Assembly: GCA_902774395.1 (NCBI GenBank)
Contig: CACYIK010000005.1
Coordinates: forward strand, 1-64,000
DNA: 64,000 nt
Direction: 5' to 3'
Source of the DNA: an uncultured Bacteroidota bacterium
GTDB taxonomy: Bacteria > Bacteroidota > Bacteroidia > Bacteroidales > P3
The first letter of the stretch is position 1; each line of letters opens with the position of its first letter. Under the pieces are notes generated by a model. It saw nothing but the letters and a program-made list of their open reading frames with translations. It did no database searches and was not told the origin of the DNA. Below are positions 24,628 to 32,882 of this stretch, one piece after another. Made by a program: the position numbers and the translations under genes.

Positions 24628-25383
24628 TTATGTTAAAATGGCTAATAATTTATCCGTCAATCTGCTTGCCCCTATTCTAAAAGTTTGATTATTAATATAG
24701 TTGTCGCCCATAATTTTTTTTGCCATTTCGGCATACGGAAGGGCTTCTTCAGGGGTAGAAATGCCTCCGGCGGCTTTAAATCCGACCGTTTTTTTACCTT
24801 TTTTAACGTTTTCTTTAATGCAATTTAACATAACTTCGGCCGCCTCGAGGGTGGCACCGACAGCAATCTTGCCGGTGGAAGTCTTGATAAAATCGGCACC
24901 ACCGTCGATAGCCAGCTGCGAAGCGGTGGCAACGAGTGATGAGTGATGAGTGGTGAGTGATGAATTGGAGAGTTCGCCTGTCTCGAGGATGACCTTCAGC
25001 GTACGGCCTTGACAGGCTTCTTTCATCATGGCTACTTCGTCGCGGACAAGGTCTTCCTCGCCTGCCAGCAAAGCACCACGGCTCATCACCATGTCGATTT
25101 CATTGGCTCCCTCACCGATGGCATACTTCACCTCCTCCACTTTCAAGTGGATGGGCAGCTGCCCGTGGGGAAAAGCACCAGCCACGGAAGCCACCTTGAT
25201 GCCGCTGCCATTGAGGATCTTTCTTGCAGCAGCTACAAAACGGGGATATACACACACTGCCGCCACACTCCCCATCTCTAATGTATGCCGGCAGAAGGCT
25301 TCTACCTGAGCCTCGTTGTCGGTTCCGTTGAGAGTCGTGTTGTCGATGCACGAAAACACACGACGTGCCAGTTCGTTATCCAT
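24628..25383 (-). CDS. deoC: Deoxyribose-phosphate aldolase with repeat-encoded insert
   Basis: Cleaves 2-deoxyribose-5-phosphate to acetaldehyde and glyceraldehyde-3-phosphate. Visible: VCVYPRFV, VASVAGAFPHGQ, LKVILETGEL, and the Schiff-base lysine segment DFIKTSTGK, then GFKAAGGIS. Between LETGEL and SQLAIDGGADFIK lies a Ser/Thr/His stretch (SNSSLTTHHSSL) encoded by the purine-rich minisatellite, where related enzymes usually have a short helix of T-D-E-E type. The start overlaps the rpiB stop (ATGA), so the two are translationally coupled. Whether the insert impairs activity is unknown. Confidence 0.92.
   Translation of the reverse strand: MDNELARRVFSCIDNTTLNGTDNEAQVEAFCRHTLEMGSVAAVCVYPRFVAAARKILNGSGIKVASVAGAFPHGQLPIHLKVEEVKYAIGEGANEIDMVMSRGALLAGEEDLVRDEVAMMKEACQGRTLKVILETGELSNSSLTTHHSSLVATASQLAIDGGADFIKTSTGKIAVGATLEAAEVMLNCIKENVKKGKKTVGFKAAGGISTPEEALPYAEMAKKIMGDNYINNQTFRIGASRLTDKLLAILT
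24931..24975 (+). repeat. Minisatellite fragment inside deoC
   Basis: GAGTGATGAGTGATGAGTGG on the plus strand, the same word family as at 1200-1345 and 2780-2815. It is in frame with deoC and lies 20-25 residues before the catalytic lysine segment. Confidence 0.8.
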
Positions 25384-25823
25384 CAGATCAGCTGGCTTAT
25401 TTTCTCAACTCTGCGCTGATGACGTCCACCCTCAAATTCGGTGTTCAGATACTCATCAACAATCTGCATAGCCGTCTCCTCGCTGATAAAGCGGGCAGGC
25501 ATCGAGATGCAGTTGCAGTCGTTGTGCTGACGGCCCAAGTGGGCAATCTCGGGTGTCCAGCAAAGGGCACAGCGTACATGACGATACTTGTTCACCGTCA
25601 TCTGCACACCGTTTCCACTGCCACAGATGACGATACCGCGTTTAAACTCACCTTTCTCCAATGCCGAGCCTACCTGATGAGCAAAATCGGGATAGTCGCA
25701 ACTCTCCGTACTGTCTGTACCATAGTCTTTTACATCGAAACCCTTCTCTTTCAGGTGGGCGATAACTTTAAGCTTAAGTTCATAGCCCGCATGATCGCAG
25801 GCTATAGGAATAATTTCTTGCAT
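25383..25823 (-). CDS. rpiB: Ribose-5-phosphate isomerase B
   Basis: Interconverts ribose-5-phosphate and ribulose-5-phosphate. Start taken at MQEIIPIACDHAG (an upstream TTG at 25832 is less likely). Motifs: ACDHAGYELK, YGTDSTESCDYPDFAHQV, GIVICGSGNGVQMTVNKY and ISMPARFIS. It forms an operon with deoC, linking pentose-phosphate interconversion to deoxyribose-phosphate breakdown. Confidence 0.95.
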   Translation of the reverse strand: MQEIIPIACDHAGYELKLKVIAHLKEKGFDVKDYGTDSTESCDYPDFAHQVGSALEKGEFKRGIVICGSGNGVQMTVNKYRHVRCALCWTPEIAHLGRQHNDCNCISMPARFISEETAMQIVDEYLNTEFEGGRHQRRVEKISQLI

Positions 25824-25854
25824 AATGGACAATGTTTATAACTTTTTTTGTGTG

Positions 25855-25862
25855 CAAAAATA
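25855..25862 (-). promoter_or_regulatory. -7 promoter box (TATTTTTG) for rpiB-deoC
   Basis: The minus strand reads TATTTTTG 32 bp upstream of the rpiB ATG, matching TAnnTTTG. Confidence 0.6.
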
Positions 25863-26339
25863 CAATAAAAACAGAAGTCACTAATAATGAAAACCTAGAA
25901 ATTATCAACATTTTATTAGCGAATAGAGTAAGAAATTAGCAATCAAGAAGAAAAATATTTTAAACATTATGTTGTGAAATGTGATGTTAAAAGAGGTTTG
26001 AAAGCATGTTGAAAAAAAATTAGCAAGTAAAGGATGTTGAAAAAAGGACAGTTATCAAGAACTGTATCAACACAACTATTAAGTCATAACTCTACTCTTT
26101 CTTTTTAACAAAACTACGTTCATACCCACTTTCAACAACATGTTGAAATAATAATCAAATCATTGAGTAATAGCTATAAAAGATGAGGAAAAAGATGTTG
26201 AGAAAAGATGAAAAGATTATAGTAGAAAAAGTCATTACAAAGTTATCAACCAAATTAACAGCCTAAAAAAATAAAAGAAAAATTAAAAAAAAGAAATAAA
26301 GAATTTTATTAAAGGGTAGGGTGAATGAATTTTTTTGTG

Positions 26340-26347
26340 TACTTTTG
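26340..26347 (+). promoter_or_regulatory. -7 promoter box (TACTTTTG) for nadA
   Basis: TACTTTTG matches TAnnTTTG, 26 bp upstream of the nadA ATG. Confidence 0.65.
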
Positions 26348-26373
26348 CAGTTTGAAATTAAATAATATAGTCT

Positions 26374-27321
26374 ATGAACGACAATGAACTTAAACAGGAA
26401 ATACTACGACTGAAAAAAGAAAAAAATGCCGTAATCCTGGGACATTATTACCAAAGACACGAGATACAGGAACTTTCCGACTATATAGGTGACAGTCTTG
26501 CGTTGGCTCAAAAAGCACAGGAGGCCACAGCCGACATCATTGTTTTTTGCGGTGTCCATTTCATGGCTGAAACGGCAAAAATTCTTAATCCCAGTCGTAA
26601 GGTGCTGCTTCCCGACATGGAGGCCAGCTGCTCTTTGGCCGAAAGCTGCAAGGGTGAAGACTTCGCCAAGTTCAAGGCAGAGCATCCCGACCACATGGTC
26701 ATCTCTTATGTCAACTGCTCGGCAGAAATCAAAGCCCTCAGTGACCTCATCTGCACCTCCGGCAACGCCGAGAAGCTAGTACGTTCATTGCCCGAAGACC
26801 AGAAGATTATTTTTGCCCCGGATAAGAACCTCGGTGGATATATCAACCAGGTCACAGGTCGAAAGATGCTCCTCTGGAACGGTGTTTGCACCGTCCACGA
26901 CGCCATGCAGGCCGAGGCCGTGCTGCAGCTCAAGGCTGAACATCCCGACGCTCCCGTCATCGCTCACCCCGAATGCAACCCTGCGCTCCTCAAAGTGGCC
27001 GACTTCGTGGGATCTACTAAAGCCATGCTCAACTACATCAAGGCTAGCGATGCCAAGAAGTTCATCGTGGCCACCGAGACGGGCATCCTCTACGAGATGA
27101 AGAAGGAAAACCCCGGCAAGGAGTTCATCACCCTGCGCGACAACAAACATTGCGCCTGCGACGACTGTGCCTACATGAAACTAAATACCCTCGAGAAACT
27201 GTATCGTTGCCTGCGCGACGAACAGCCGGAGATTCTCATGTCCGAAGAGATGATAGAAAAAGCCAAACGTCCCATCGTCCGCATGCTCGACATGAGCCGC
27301 CAGCTGGGCATCATCAAATAG
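26374..27321 (+). CDS. nadA: Quinolinate synthase A
   Basis: A 4Fe-4S enzyme that condenses iminoaspartate with dihydroxyacetone phosphate to quinolinate in NAD synthesis. Features: ILGHYYQRHEIQELSDYIGDSL, the three Cys regions (YVNCSAE, WNGVCTVH, CACDDCAYMKLNTLEKL) and AHPECNPALL. At 315 residues it has family length. Its own promoter lies in the AT-rich region upstream. Confidence 0.95.
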   Translation: MNDNELKQEILRLKKEKNAVILGHYYQRHEIQELSDYIGDSLALAQKAQEATADIIVFCGVHFMAETAKILNPSRKVLLPDMEASCSLAESCKGEDFAKFKAEHPDHMVISYVNCSAEIKALSDLICTSGNAEKLVRSLPEDQKIIFAPDKNLGGYINQVTGRKMLLWNGVCTVHDAMQAEAVLQLKAEHPDAPVIAHPECNPALLKVADFVGSTKAMLNYIKASDAKKFIVATETGILYEMKKENPGKEFITLRDNKHCACDDCAYMKLNTLEKLYRCLRDEQPEILMSEEMIEKAKRPIVRMLDMSRQLGIIK

Positions 27322-27328
27322 CGAATAG

Positions 27329-27925
27329 ATGAAAAAAAAGAAGAAAGAAGAGCCGCTTCCACAGTTTGAGGGTTACGAACCGGAACAGAAAACCATCGGT
27401 ATGCTTGCTGCCAACCTATGGGCGGTGCTTTTAATGGTGGTTGCTATAGTGGTTGGATGGTTTGCTTTAACAGGATTATACCCCTCTTTTTCCTTCGATA
27501 TGGACGACCCAATGCTGATGGCCAAGAACTGTATGTGGTTTTGTATTTTGATGCTGTTAGGTATTGTGGTTCATGAACTGGTGCATGGTTTTACTTGGCT
27601 TCTTCTGTTGCACAAAGGTTTCAGCCATCTTTCCTTCGGCATTATGGCCGAGGGGGCTGTCTACTGCCATATTGATGTGCCGATGGCAAAGAAGCCCTAC
27701 GTCATAGGTGCCTTGATGCCGTTGTTGCTGGTGGGATTGGTTCCGTGGGTGGCAGGTATTGTTACAGGAAGTCTTCTATGGATGTTGGTGGGAGGAATTT
27801 ATATTGGAGCTGCTACAGGCGACCTGATGATTGTAAAGGCCATCCATAATGAACCTGCCGACACGCTGATTTACGATCATCCCACCTTGCCTGGCTGCTA
27901 TGTCTACCATCGGAAAGCAGAGTGA
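27329..27925 (+). CDS. DUF3267 integral membrane metalloprotease-like protein
   Basis: The 198-residue protein has four or five hydrophobic segments and an HExxH-type motif (VVHELVHGFTWLLLL, about residues 84-88), which defines DUF3267 proteins, related to site-2-protease-like membrane peptidases. FGIMAEGAVYCHIDVPM is a second conserved patch. The substrate is unknown. The stop overlaps the start region of the next gene. Confidence 0.82.
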   Translation: MKKKKKEEPLPQFEGYEPEQKTIGMLAANLWAVLLMVVAIVVGWFALTGLYPSFSFDMDDPMLMAKNCMWFCILMLLGIVVHELVHGFTWLLLLHKGFSHLSFGIMAEGAVYCHIDVPMAKKPYVIGALMPLLLVGLVPWVAGIVTGSLLWMLVGGIYIGAATGDLMIVKAIHNEPADTLIYDHPTLPGCYVYHRKAE

Positions 27926-28971
27926 TGGACGAGCGGAAAATAGAAGAGAAGAAGCGTTTCGCCGGCGAAAAAAAGCCGTCGATGAAGCGGAGGAGCGCCA
28001 TCAACAACTACTATGGTAGGCACATCTATATGCTTTCTTTGGTGGTGGAGGGTCGCCATCCTTTGCTGGGAACGCTGGAGGGTGGAGAAGAGAAAGCATG
28101 GGTAAAACCCACATCTCTTGGAAAAGAGGTGGTCAGGTGCTGGGCACTTATTACAACTTTCCATCCTGAGGTGAAGTTATTGGGCTTCCAGTTGATGCCC
28201 GACCATCTACATGGACTTTTGTTTGTGAAAGAGGAGATGGAGGAACATCTGGGGCAGGTGGTAAGTGGCTTCAAGGCGGGTTGCAACAAGGCCTACAGGG
28301 CTATTATGGGTGAGGCGGTGCCTCATCTTACGCAAAAAGAGGGTTCAGCGTACGAAGCGGCATCGCCGCTTCCCTTGCCCTCTCAGCAACGCCTGAAGAA
28401 AGACAATCGTTCCCACGGTCTCCTCTTCGAGCGTGGCTACAACGACCTTATCGCTAAAGGCTACGACATGCTTCCCCACATGACTGCTTATATCAACGAC
28501 AACCCCCGCCGTCTGACAGTAAAACGCGCCCATCCCGACTATTTCCGCGTCCGTTTCGACATTGAGGTGGGTGGCCAGACCTATGCCGCCATCGGCAACC
28601 GCTTCCTCTTACATCACCCCGAGAAAGTGCAGGTGCAACTCTCGCGCAGCCTCACAGATGAACAGATAAACGAGAGGGTGCAATACTATCTATCCCGTGC
28701 CCGTCAGGGAGCCATCCTTGTCTCCCCTGCCATCTCTAAGGGCGAGCAGGCCGTGATGCGCGCCTCTCTCGACGAGCACCTGCCGCTCATCTTCCTCACC
28801 CCTTGGGGGTTTACCCAATTCAGCAAGCCTGACCACCAGTATTTCGAGGCTTGCCGCGAAGGCCGTTTCCTCATCCTCGCTCCTTGGGAGCACCAGAACG
28901 AGAAGATTCCCTTGACCCGCACGATGTGCTTAACGTTAAACGAGATGACAAAACAGATTTGTGAACTATGA
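27925..28971 (+). CDS. REP-associated tyrosine transposase-like protein (Y1/HUH family) with extra C-terminal domain
   Basis: The N-terminal half has the HUH signature QLMPDHLHGLLF (about residues 89-100) and later AYINDNPRRL, where the Tyr is a candidate nucleophile. This is the layout of TnpA_REP/RAYT proteins that act on short palindromic repeats. The C-terminal 120 residues (RQGAILVSPAISKGEQAVMRASLD..., FLILAPWE) form an additional alpha/beta domain that faintly recalls a DprA-like Rossmann fold; this is a weak resemblance. No IS-like ends flank the gene. The start is at ATG 27925 or GTG 27922, overlapping the DUF3267 stop, and the stop overlaps the next start (ATGA). Confidence 0.78.
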   Translation: MDERKIEEKKRFAGEKKPSMKRRSAINNYYGRHIYMLSLVVEGRHPLLGTLEGGEEKAWVKPTSLGKEVVRCWALITTFHPEVKLLGFQLMPDHLHGLLFVKEEMEEHLGQVVSGFKAGCNKAYRAIMGEAVPHLTQKEGSAYEAASPLPLPSQQRLKKDNRSHGLLFERGYNDLIAKGYDMLPHMTAYINDNPRRLTVKRAHPDYFRVRFDIEVGGQTYAAIGNRFLLHHPEKVQVQLSRSLTDEQINERVQYYLSRARQGAILVSPAISKGEQAVMRASLDEHLPLIFLTPWGFTQFSKPDHQYFEACREGRFLILAPWEHQNEKIPLTRTMCLTLNEMTKQICEL

Positions 28972-29471
28972 TAGGACAACCGCAAGTATATGAAACCCTC
29001 GAACGGATGGGTATCCTGTTCGACTACTATGAACACCCCGAGGCGCCGACCATCGAGATTGCCGCGCAGTTCTACCGCGGCGAGGGGACGACCCTCTGCA
29101 AGAACCTTTTCTTCCGCAATCATAAGGGCAACCGCCACTACCTCGTCATCATGGACAGCCGCTTCCCCATGGACATCCACGACATGGAACACCGCCTGCA
29201 TCAAGGGAAGCTCTCCTTTGCCAGCCCTGAAAGGATGATGCGCTACCTCGGCGTGAAGCCTGGATCAGTCTCGCTTTTCACCCTGGTCAACGACACGAAC
29301 CATGAGGTGACGCTCTTCGTCGACCGCAACCTTCTGAATGCCGAAAAGGTCAGTTTCCACCCCAACGACAACCGCGCCTCTCTGGTGATATCGAAGGAGA
29401 ATATGTTGAAATTTATCGAACAAATTGGCAACCCCTACGAGGTTGTTGATTTGTACGACCAAAATTGTTGA
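28968..29471 (+). CDS. Prolyl-tRNA editing protein (YbaK/ProX family)
   Basis: A free-standing aminoacyl-tRNA deacylase that removes wrongly attached amino acids (typically Ala) from tRNA-Pro. Features: IAAQFYRGEGTTLCKNLFFRNHKG, with the conserved Lys of this fold, YLVIMD, RMMRYLGVKPGSVSLFTLVND and VSFHPNDNRASLVISKENMLKF. At 167 residues it has family length. Its ATG overlaps the stop of the transposase-like gene. The perfect parS palindrome lies just past its stop. Confidence 0.88.
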   Translation: MIGQPQVYETLERMGILFDYYEHPEAPTIEIAAQFYRGEGTTLCKNLFFRNHKGNRHYLVIMDSRFPMDIHDMEHRLHQGKLSFASPERMMRYLGVKPGSVSLFTLVNDTNHEVTLFVDRNLLNAEKVSFHPNDNRASLVISKENMLKFIEQIGNPYEVVDLYDQNC

Positions 29472-29485
29472 TAACCTAGTAAAAT

Positions 29486-29507
29486 CAATGTTTCACGTGA
29501 AACATTG
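29486..29507. promoter_or_regulatory. parS centromere site (perfect palindrome)
   Basis: The core at 29489-29504 is TGTTTCACGTGAAACA, identical to the ParB-binding consensus of B. subtilis and many other bacteria. The palindrome extends three bases further on each side. No T-run follows, so it is not a terminator. Confidence 0.85.
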
Positions 29508-29522
29508 GATGTGCGGGAAAGA

Positions 29523-31004
29523 TTAAAACCCGAAGAAGTTTTTTATACCCTTTTTGGTTCTTTCAATTTCAAGTGTATGGTTGAATTCTAATCCAACGAA
29601 TACATGTGAAATGAAGGAGGTTCCACTATAGGTGCTGTGCACTTTAACATTGCCTATTGGACTATACCCGTAATAGGGCATATAGGTTTTGTCAGTAGAG
29701 ACGAAAGCCAAGGCCATGTCGTAAGTGCATCTCAAATTGAGGAAAGAGTTACTGGCCACCTTCCAGGAAAGTCCTATAGAAGGAGCAATAAAAGGTGCAT
29801 ACGAAGATTCCTTTAAACCATTTGTCCTGATGCTGCCTCCCAAAGAAGGATATATGTAGGCATTTCCAATATGGGAAATCAGTTCTTTTACCCCTACATC
29901 TACAGAAACTAATGGAGAGACGACGTTTTCGGTGAGGCGGTAGCTACCACGAGCGAATACTCTAAAACCATCCTCAAAATACAAATAGTGGGTTTTTTGA
30001 AACGATTCTGACCAAGTAGAAGATGTGGAAGAAGCCCTGTGGTTTACAACAACATAGTCCTCTGAATAGCTGTCGCTTCCTATTTCCAAAGAGAAACCAA
30101 AGTCTAGTGATAATTTCTTATTGATTTTGTAGCCTACAGCGAAAGTCAATCCGAGAGGATTAATGGCGTGGATGCCGCCCGAAAGAACAAGACCACTATC
30201 GAGGGTTGGCTTTGGCGGTTTGGGGGGTTCAACGACCGATGCCCTTTCATCAAGGGAAGGTGTGTTGGAAGTTTTGGATGGGATCATTTGCTTGTTGGGA
30301 GCATGAAAGGCGAAAGAGGTTCCCAAAGCCAGTGCACTGGCGGAGGCTCCGTCGATGAAAAACCCTTTATAGCCCACGCCGAAGCGGAAGTCGATACTTC
30401 TCGAGAGCGGTATTTGCATGCCGGGAATCAGGTGCGGCGTGAATCCCCAGTAGTCGAAATCGGTTTGTGCGCCGATATAGAGTTCAACGAAAAAGTCCAT
30501 ACTCGAGTTCACGACAGGGAAATAGGCGCGTGCCGTGGGGCCGAAGGTGAAGCTGGAGACAGTGCCGAAAATGCCGCCGACATTGAAACCCAGGAAGAAG
30601 TTGTCGGCCACATGGCGGCCAGTACCCAGTGTGGCTTGGAAGCTGGCCCCGCCACCGTTGCCTAGGTTGACGGAGAGCAGGGGGCTGACGTTGAACTCCC
30701 ACCCCTTGTGGCGGATGGGGGTGGGGGTGGCGCTTTTCTCAGTGGGATCCGTCTTCTTAGGCTCCGCTTGCGAGAAGGATTGTACCTCGCCGTTGCTGTA
30801 GATTACCGATGATACCTTCTCGGTTGAGATTATGAAAGTAGGTCCGTCGGGGTTATTCTGCTTTTTGTACTTAATCTCAGTTTCCGACACTTCCAAAATT
30901 TTAGCGTCGATGCGCTCCGACAGGCGTGTGACAATCACATCTTGTGCTAGCAGTGCCTGCATGCCACAGAGAAGGAATAAAGAAAAAATAATAACTCTTT
31001 TCAT
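29523..31004 (-). CDS. Outer-membrane beta-barrel-type protein
   Basis: The start is taken at MKRVIIFSLFLLCG. After the signal peptide (cleavage near LLAQDV) there is the small N-terminal domain frequent in Bacteroidetes (RIDAKILEVSETEIKYKKQNNPDGPTFIISTEKVSSVIYSNGEVQSF). The rest is rich in alternating aromatic and Gly residues, has many beta strands and ends with Phe (KNFFGF), as expected for an outer-membrane barrel. Its substrate is unknown. It is a lone minus-strand gene in the right half, with its own promoter. Confidence 0.75.
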   Translation of the reverse strand: MKRVIIFSLFLLCGMQALLAQDVIVTRLSERIDAKILEVSETEIKYKKQNNPDGPTFIISTEKVSSVIYSNGEVQSFSQAEPKKTDPTEKSATPTPIRHKGWEFNVSPLLSVNLGNGGGASFQATLGTGRHVADNFFLGFNVGGIFGTVSSFTFGPTARAYFPVVNSSMDFFVELYIGAQTDFDYWGFTPHLIPGMQIPLSRSIDFRFGVGYKGFFIDGASASALALGTSFAFHAPNKQMIPSKTSNTPSLDERASVVEPPKPPKPTLDSGLVLSGGIHAINPLGLTFAVGYKINKKLSLDFGFSLEIGSDSYSEDYVVVNHRASSTSSTWSESFQKTHYLYFEDGFRVFARGSYRLTENVVSPLVSVDVGVKELISHIGNAYIYPSLGGSIRTNGLKESSYAPFIAPSIGLSWKVASNSFLNLRCTYDMALAFVSTDKTYMPYYGYSPIGNVKVHSTYSGTSFISHVFVGLEFNHTLEIERTKKGIKNFFGF

Positions 31005-31029
31005 AATTGTAGGTTTTGGTTTTACACTG

Positions 31030-31037
31030 CAAAAGTA
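31030..31037 (-). promoter_or_regulatory. -7 promoter box (TACTTTTG)
   Basis: The minus strand reads TACTTTTG 26 bp upstream of the barrel protein start. Confidence 0.6.
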
Positions 31038-31089
31038 TAATTTTTTTTTGAACTGGCAAAACAATTTTATGTAAATGAGATAAAAATAG

Positions 31090-31097
31090 TAATTTTG
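31090..31097 (+). promoter_or_regulatory. -7 promoter box (TAATTTTG)
   Basis: Matches TAnnTTTG, 9 bp before the ATG of the pseudouridine synthase, so its leader is very short. Confidence 0.6.
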
Positions 31098-31105
31098 CAG
31101 CCATT

Positions 31106-31975
31106 ATGAAGAAGCAAGAATACACTGTCAATGAGTCTAAAGGATTGTTAGAGTTTCTGATAGAGCAATTACCAGACACAAGCCGAACGAAGATTAAGGA
31201 GATGCTGGCGCACAATGTTTTTGTCGACGGGCGCCGCACATCGCAGTTTAATTTTCCGCTGCAAAAAGGGATGAAGGTCTCTATCGAGAAGGCCACCGGC
31301 AAGGACCGTCTGCGCCCTCGCGACCTCGATATCGTCTACGAAGACCAGCACCTGCTTGTGGTCAACAAGCACGAGGGTCTGCTCTCCAACAGCAAGAACC
31401 CCGCCGACAAGACCGTCATCACCGTCCTCAACCAGTACCTCGAGGCCAGCCACCAGCGCTGTCATGCACATATCGTCCACCGCCTCGACCGCGACACCTC
31501 CGGCCTCATGGTCGTCAGCAAGAGCAAGGAGGTGAGCCAGAAATTCGAGGAAGACTGGAAAGGCATGGTCTTCGACCGCCGCTATGTGGCGGTGGCGTGG
31601 GGCCACCTGGAGCAGGGTAGGGGAGAGGTGCGCTCGTGGTTCACCGACGGCGAATACTGCGTGCTTTCGTCGCCCACCGACAACGGCGGCAAGCTGGCAG
31701 TAACGCACTACGAGGTGAAGCAGACCTCGCGGCGCTACAGCCTTGTGGAACTCAAACTCGACACCGGCCGCCGCAACCAGATCCGTGTCCACCTGCGCGA
31801 CCTCAAGCACCCCGTGGTCCACGACCCCATGTACGGCTACAAGGACGATGTGTCACCTGTGAACCGCCTCTGCCTCCATGCATTCCGTCTCTGCTTCACA
31901 CACCCTGTCACCGGCCGTCGCCTCAAATTCGAAACGCCCATCCCCACGTCATTCCTCAAGTTGATGGAAATCTGA
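31106..31975 (+). CDS. RluA-family pseudouridine synthase
   Basis: The N-terminal S4 RNA-binding domain (LIEQLPDTSRTKIKEMLAHNVFVDGR) is followed by the catalytic domain with the active-site Asp in HRLDRDTSGLMVVSKS, then RRNQIRVHLRDLKHPVVHDPMYG and LHAFRLCFTHP. It converts uridine to pseudouridine in rRNA or tRNA; RluC, RluD or another specificity cannot be told by eye. A strong terminator follows. Confidence 0.9.
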   Translation: MKKQEYTVNESKGLLEFLIEQLPDTSRTKIKEMLAHNVFVDGRRTSQFNFPLQKGMKVSIEKATGKDRLRPRDLDIVYEDQHLLVVNKHEGLLSNSKNPADKTVITVLNQYLEASHQRCHAHIVHRLDRDTSGLMVVSKSKEVSQKFEEDWKGMVFDRRYVAVAWGHLEQGRGEVRSWFTDGEYCVLSSPTDNGGKLAVTHYEVKQTSRRYSLVELKLDTGRRNQIRVHLRDLKHPVVHDPMYGYKDDVSPVNRLCLHAFRLCFTHPVTGRRLKFETPIPTSFLKLMEI

Positions 31976-32000
31976 AAAGAGCAACACGCAGAAGTATTCA

Positions 32001-32031
32001 AGGCTGCCGAACTCACTCCGGCAGCCTTTTT
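32001..32031 (+). terminator. Rho-independent terminator
   Basis: 8-bp GC-rich stem GGCTGCCG/CGGCAGCC, a 9-nt loop and a run of five T, 26 bp past the pseudouridine synthase stop. Confidence 0.9.
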
Positions 32032-32071
32032 CTTGCCCTCAAGTTTATCATATGTCCAATCGATGTATAGT

Positions 32072-32135
32072 TGTTGTTCGTTTGTTGTTCGTTTTTAATC
32101 GAACAACAAACGAACAACAGACGAACAACAGACGG
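32072..32135. repeat. Perfect 20-bp inverted repeat made of CGAACAA heptamers
   Basis: The arm 32073-32091 (GTTGTTCGTTTGTTGTTCG) pairs perfectly with 32100-32118 over an 8-nt loop, TTTTTAAT. The right arm continues as a tandem ACGAACAACAG array to about 32135. There is no T-run after the hairpin, so termination is not the obvious role. Confidence 0.85.
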
Positions 32136-32238
32136 ACAAGAGAGCAACGTGGTGGAGTGTTGACCTTTGCCGGCCCCTTTTTAAAATATTTCAATAATCG
32201 CGCAATATAATTGTTTATTTTGCGTTAAAGGGTGTGAT

Positions 32239-32847
32239 ATGCTGAAAAAGGCGACTATATTGGCTGTACTCATGGCGCTTTGCCTAGGCCTCTCGGCGCA
32301 GTGGCGCGGGGAGTCGGAGCGCGACACGTCGCGGTGGGATTTCCACCTGTCGACGGGCACGTCGGTCTCCAGTGGCTGGGGCAAGACCAACGCCCTGGTG
32401 TGGGTGGCGCCGCGCCTGACCTACCGTGCCAGCGACCGTCTGACCGTTGATGCCGGTTTCGCCACGGTGGGTACGCTGTTGGGCAGCTACAGGCTGCAAG
32501 GCTATGCTCCCTGCTATGCGCCGCGGCGTACAGGTACTCGGATGCTGGGCGGTTTCGTCTCGGCGGAATACCGCGCGAGCGACCGTCTGACGGTATGGGC
32601 CTCGCTGCAGCGTGTGGGAGGACACTACGAGCCGTTGTGGAGCTCCAATGGAGAAGCCCTCAATATAGGCCTCACGGCAGTTAGCGGAGGCTTTAGCTAT
32701 GAGTTTAGCGAGGGCTCGTTCCTCGAGATGGACTTCCATTTCATACGCGACCAATATGGCACTGCCGCCCTTGGCCTTTTCGGCCACCCTTACTACGGAA
32801 TGGGTGTTCACTCATGGGAGCGCTACCGCAGTCCGTGGCTTTTTTGA
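32239..32847 (+). CDS. Predicted small outer-membrane protein
   Basis: Signal peptide (KATILAVLMALCLGLSAQ) and about 180 residues of beta-type sequence with repeated amphipathic strands (RLTYRASDRLTVDAGFATVG, AEYRASDRLTVWASLQRVGG), ending in Phe. Two internal RASDRLTV repeats suggest hairpins of a small barrel. No named family was recognised. The spacer that follows is filled with GAATTGAAAATTGA repeats up to the next start. Confidence 0.7.
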   Translation: MLKKATILAVLMALCLGLSAQWRGESERDTSRWDFHLSTGTSVSSGWGKTNALVWVAPRLTYRASDRLTVDAGFATVGTLLGSYRLQGYAPCYAPRRTGTRMLGGFVSAEYRASDRLTVWASLQRVGGHYEPLWSSNGEALNIGLTAVSGGFSYEFSEGSFLEMDFHFIRDQYGTAALGLFGHPYYGMGVHSWERYRSPWLF

Positions 32848-32880
32848 ATTGAAAATTGAAAACTGAAAATTGAGAATTAA
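32847..32880 (+). repeat. Spacer repeat, GAATTGAAAATT family
   Basis: Four tandem 7-9 base units (GAATTGAAAATTGAAAACTG...). The same family occurs at 41764-41798, 55767-55787 and 63341-63350, and inverted at 63672-63690. Confidence 0.85.
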
Positions 32881-32882
32881 AC

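Larger units (their letters stand above)
25833..26373. other. Candidate replication origin: AT-rich gene-free region with DnaA-box-like repeats
   Basis: 540 bp, strongly AT-rich. Boxes of TTNTCAACA type: 25902-25910 (TTATCAACA), 26007-26015 and 26035-26043 (TGTTGAAAA), 26052-26060 (TTATCAAGA), 26064-26072 (GTATCAACA), 26130-26149 (inverted pair around ACATGT), 26196-26204 (TGTTGAGAA) and 26243-26251 (TTATCAACC). They differ from the E. coli box TTATCCACA mainly at one base. Genes on the left run leftward and genes on the right run rightward. AGGGTAGGG lies at 26313. Confidence 0.6.

Noticed and set aside
29486..29507. Terminator hairpin after the prolyl-tRNA editing gene
   Set aside because: No T-run follows on either strand and the core is exactly parS.
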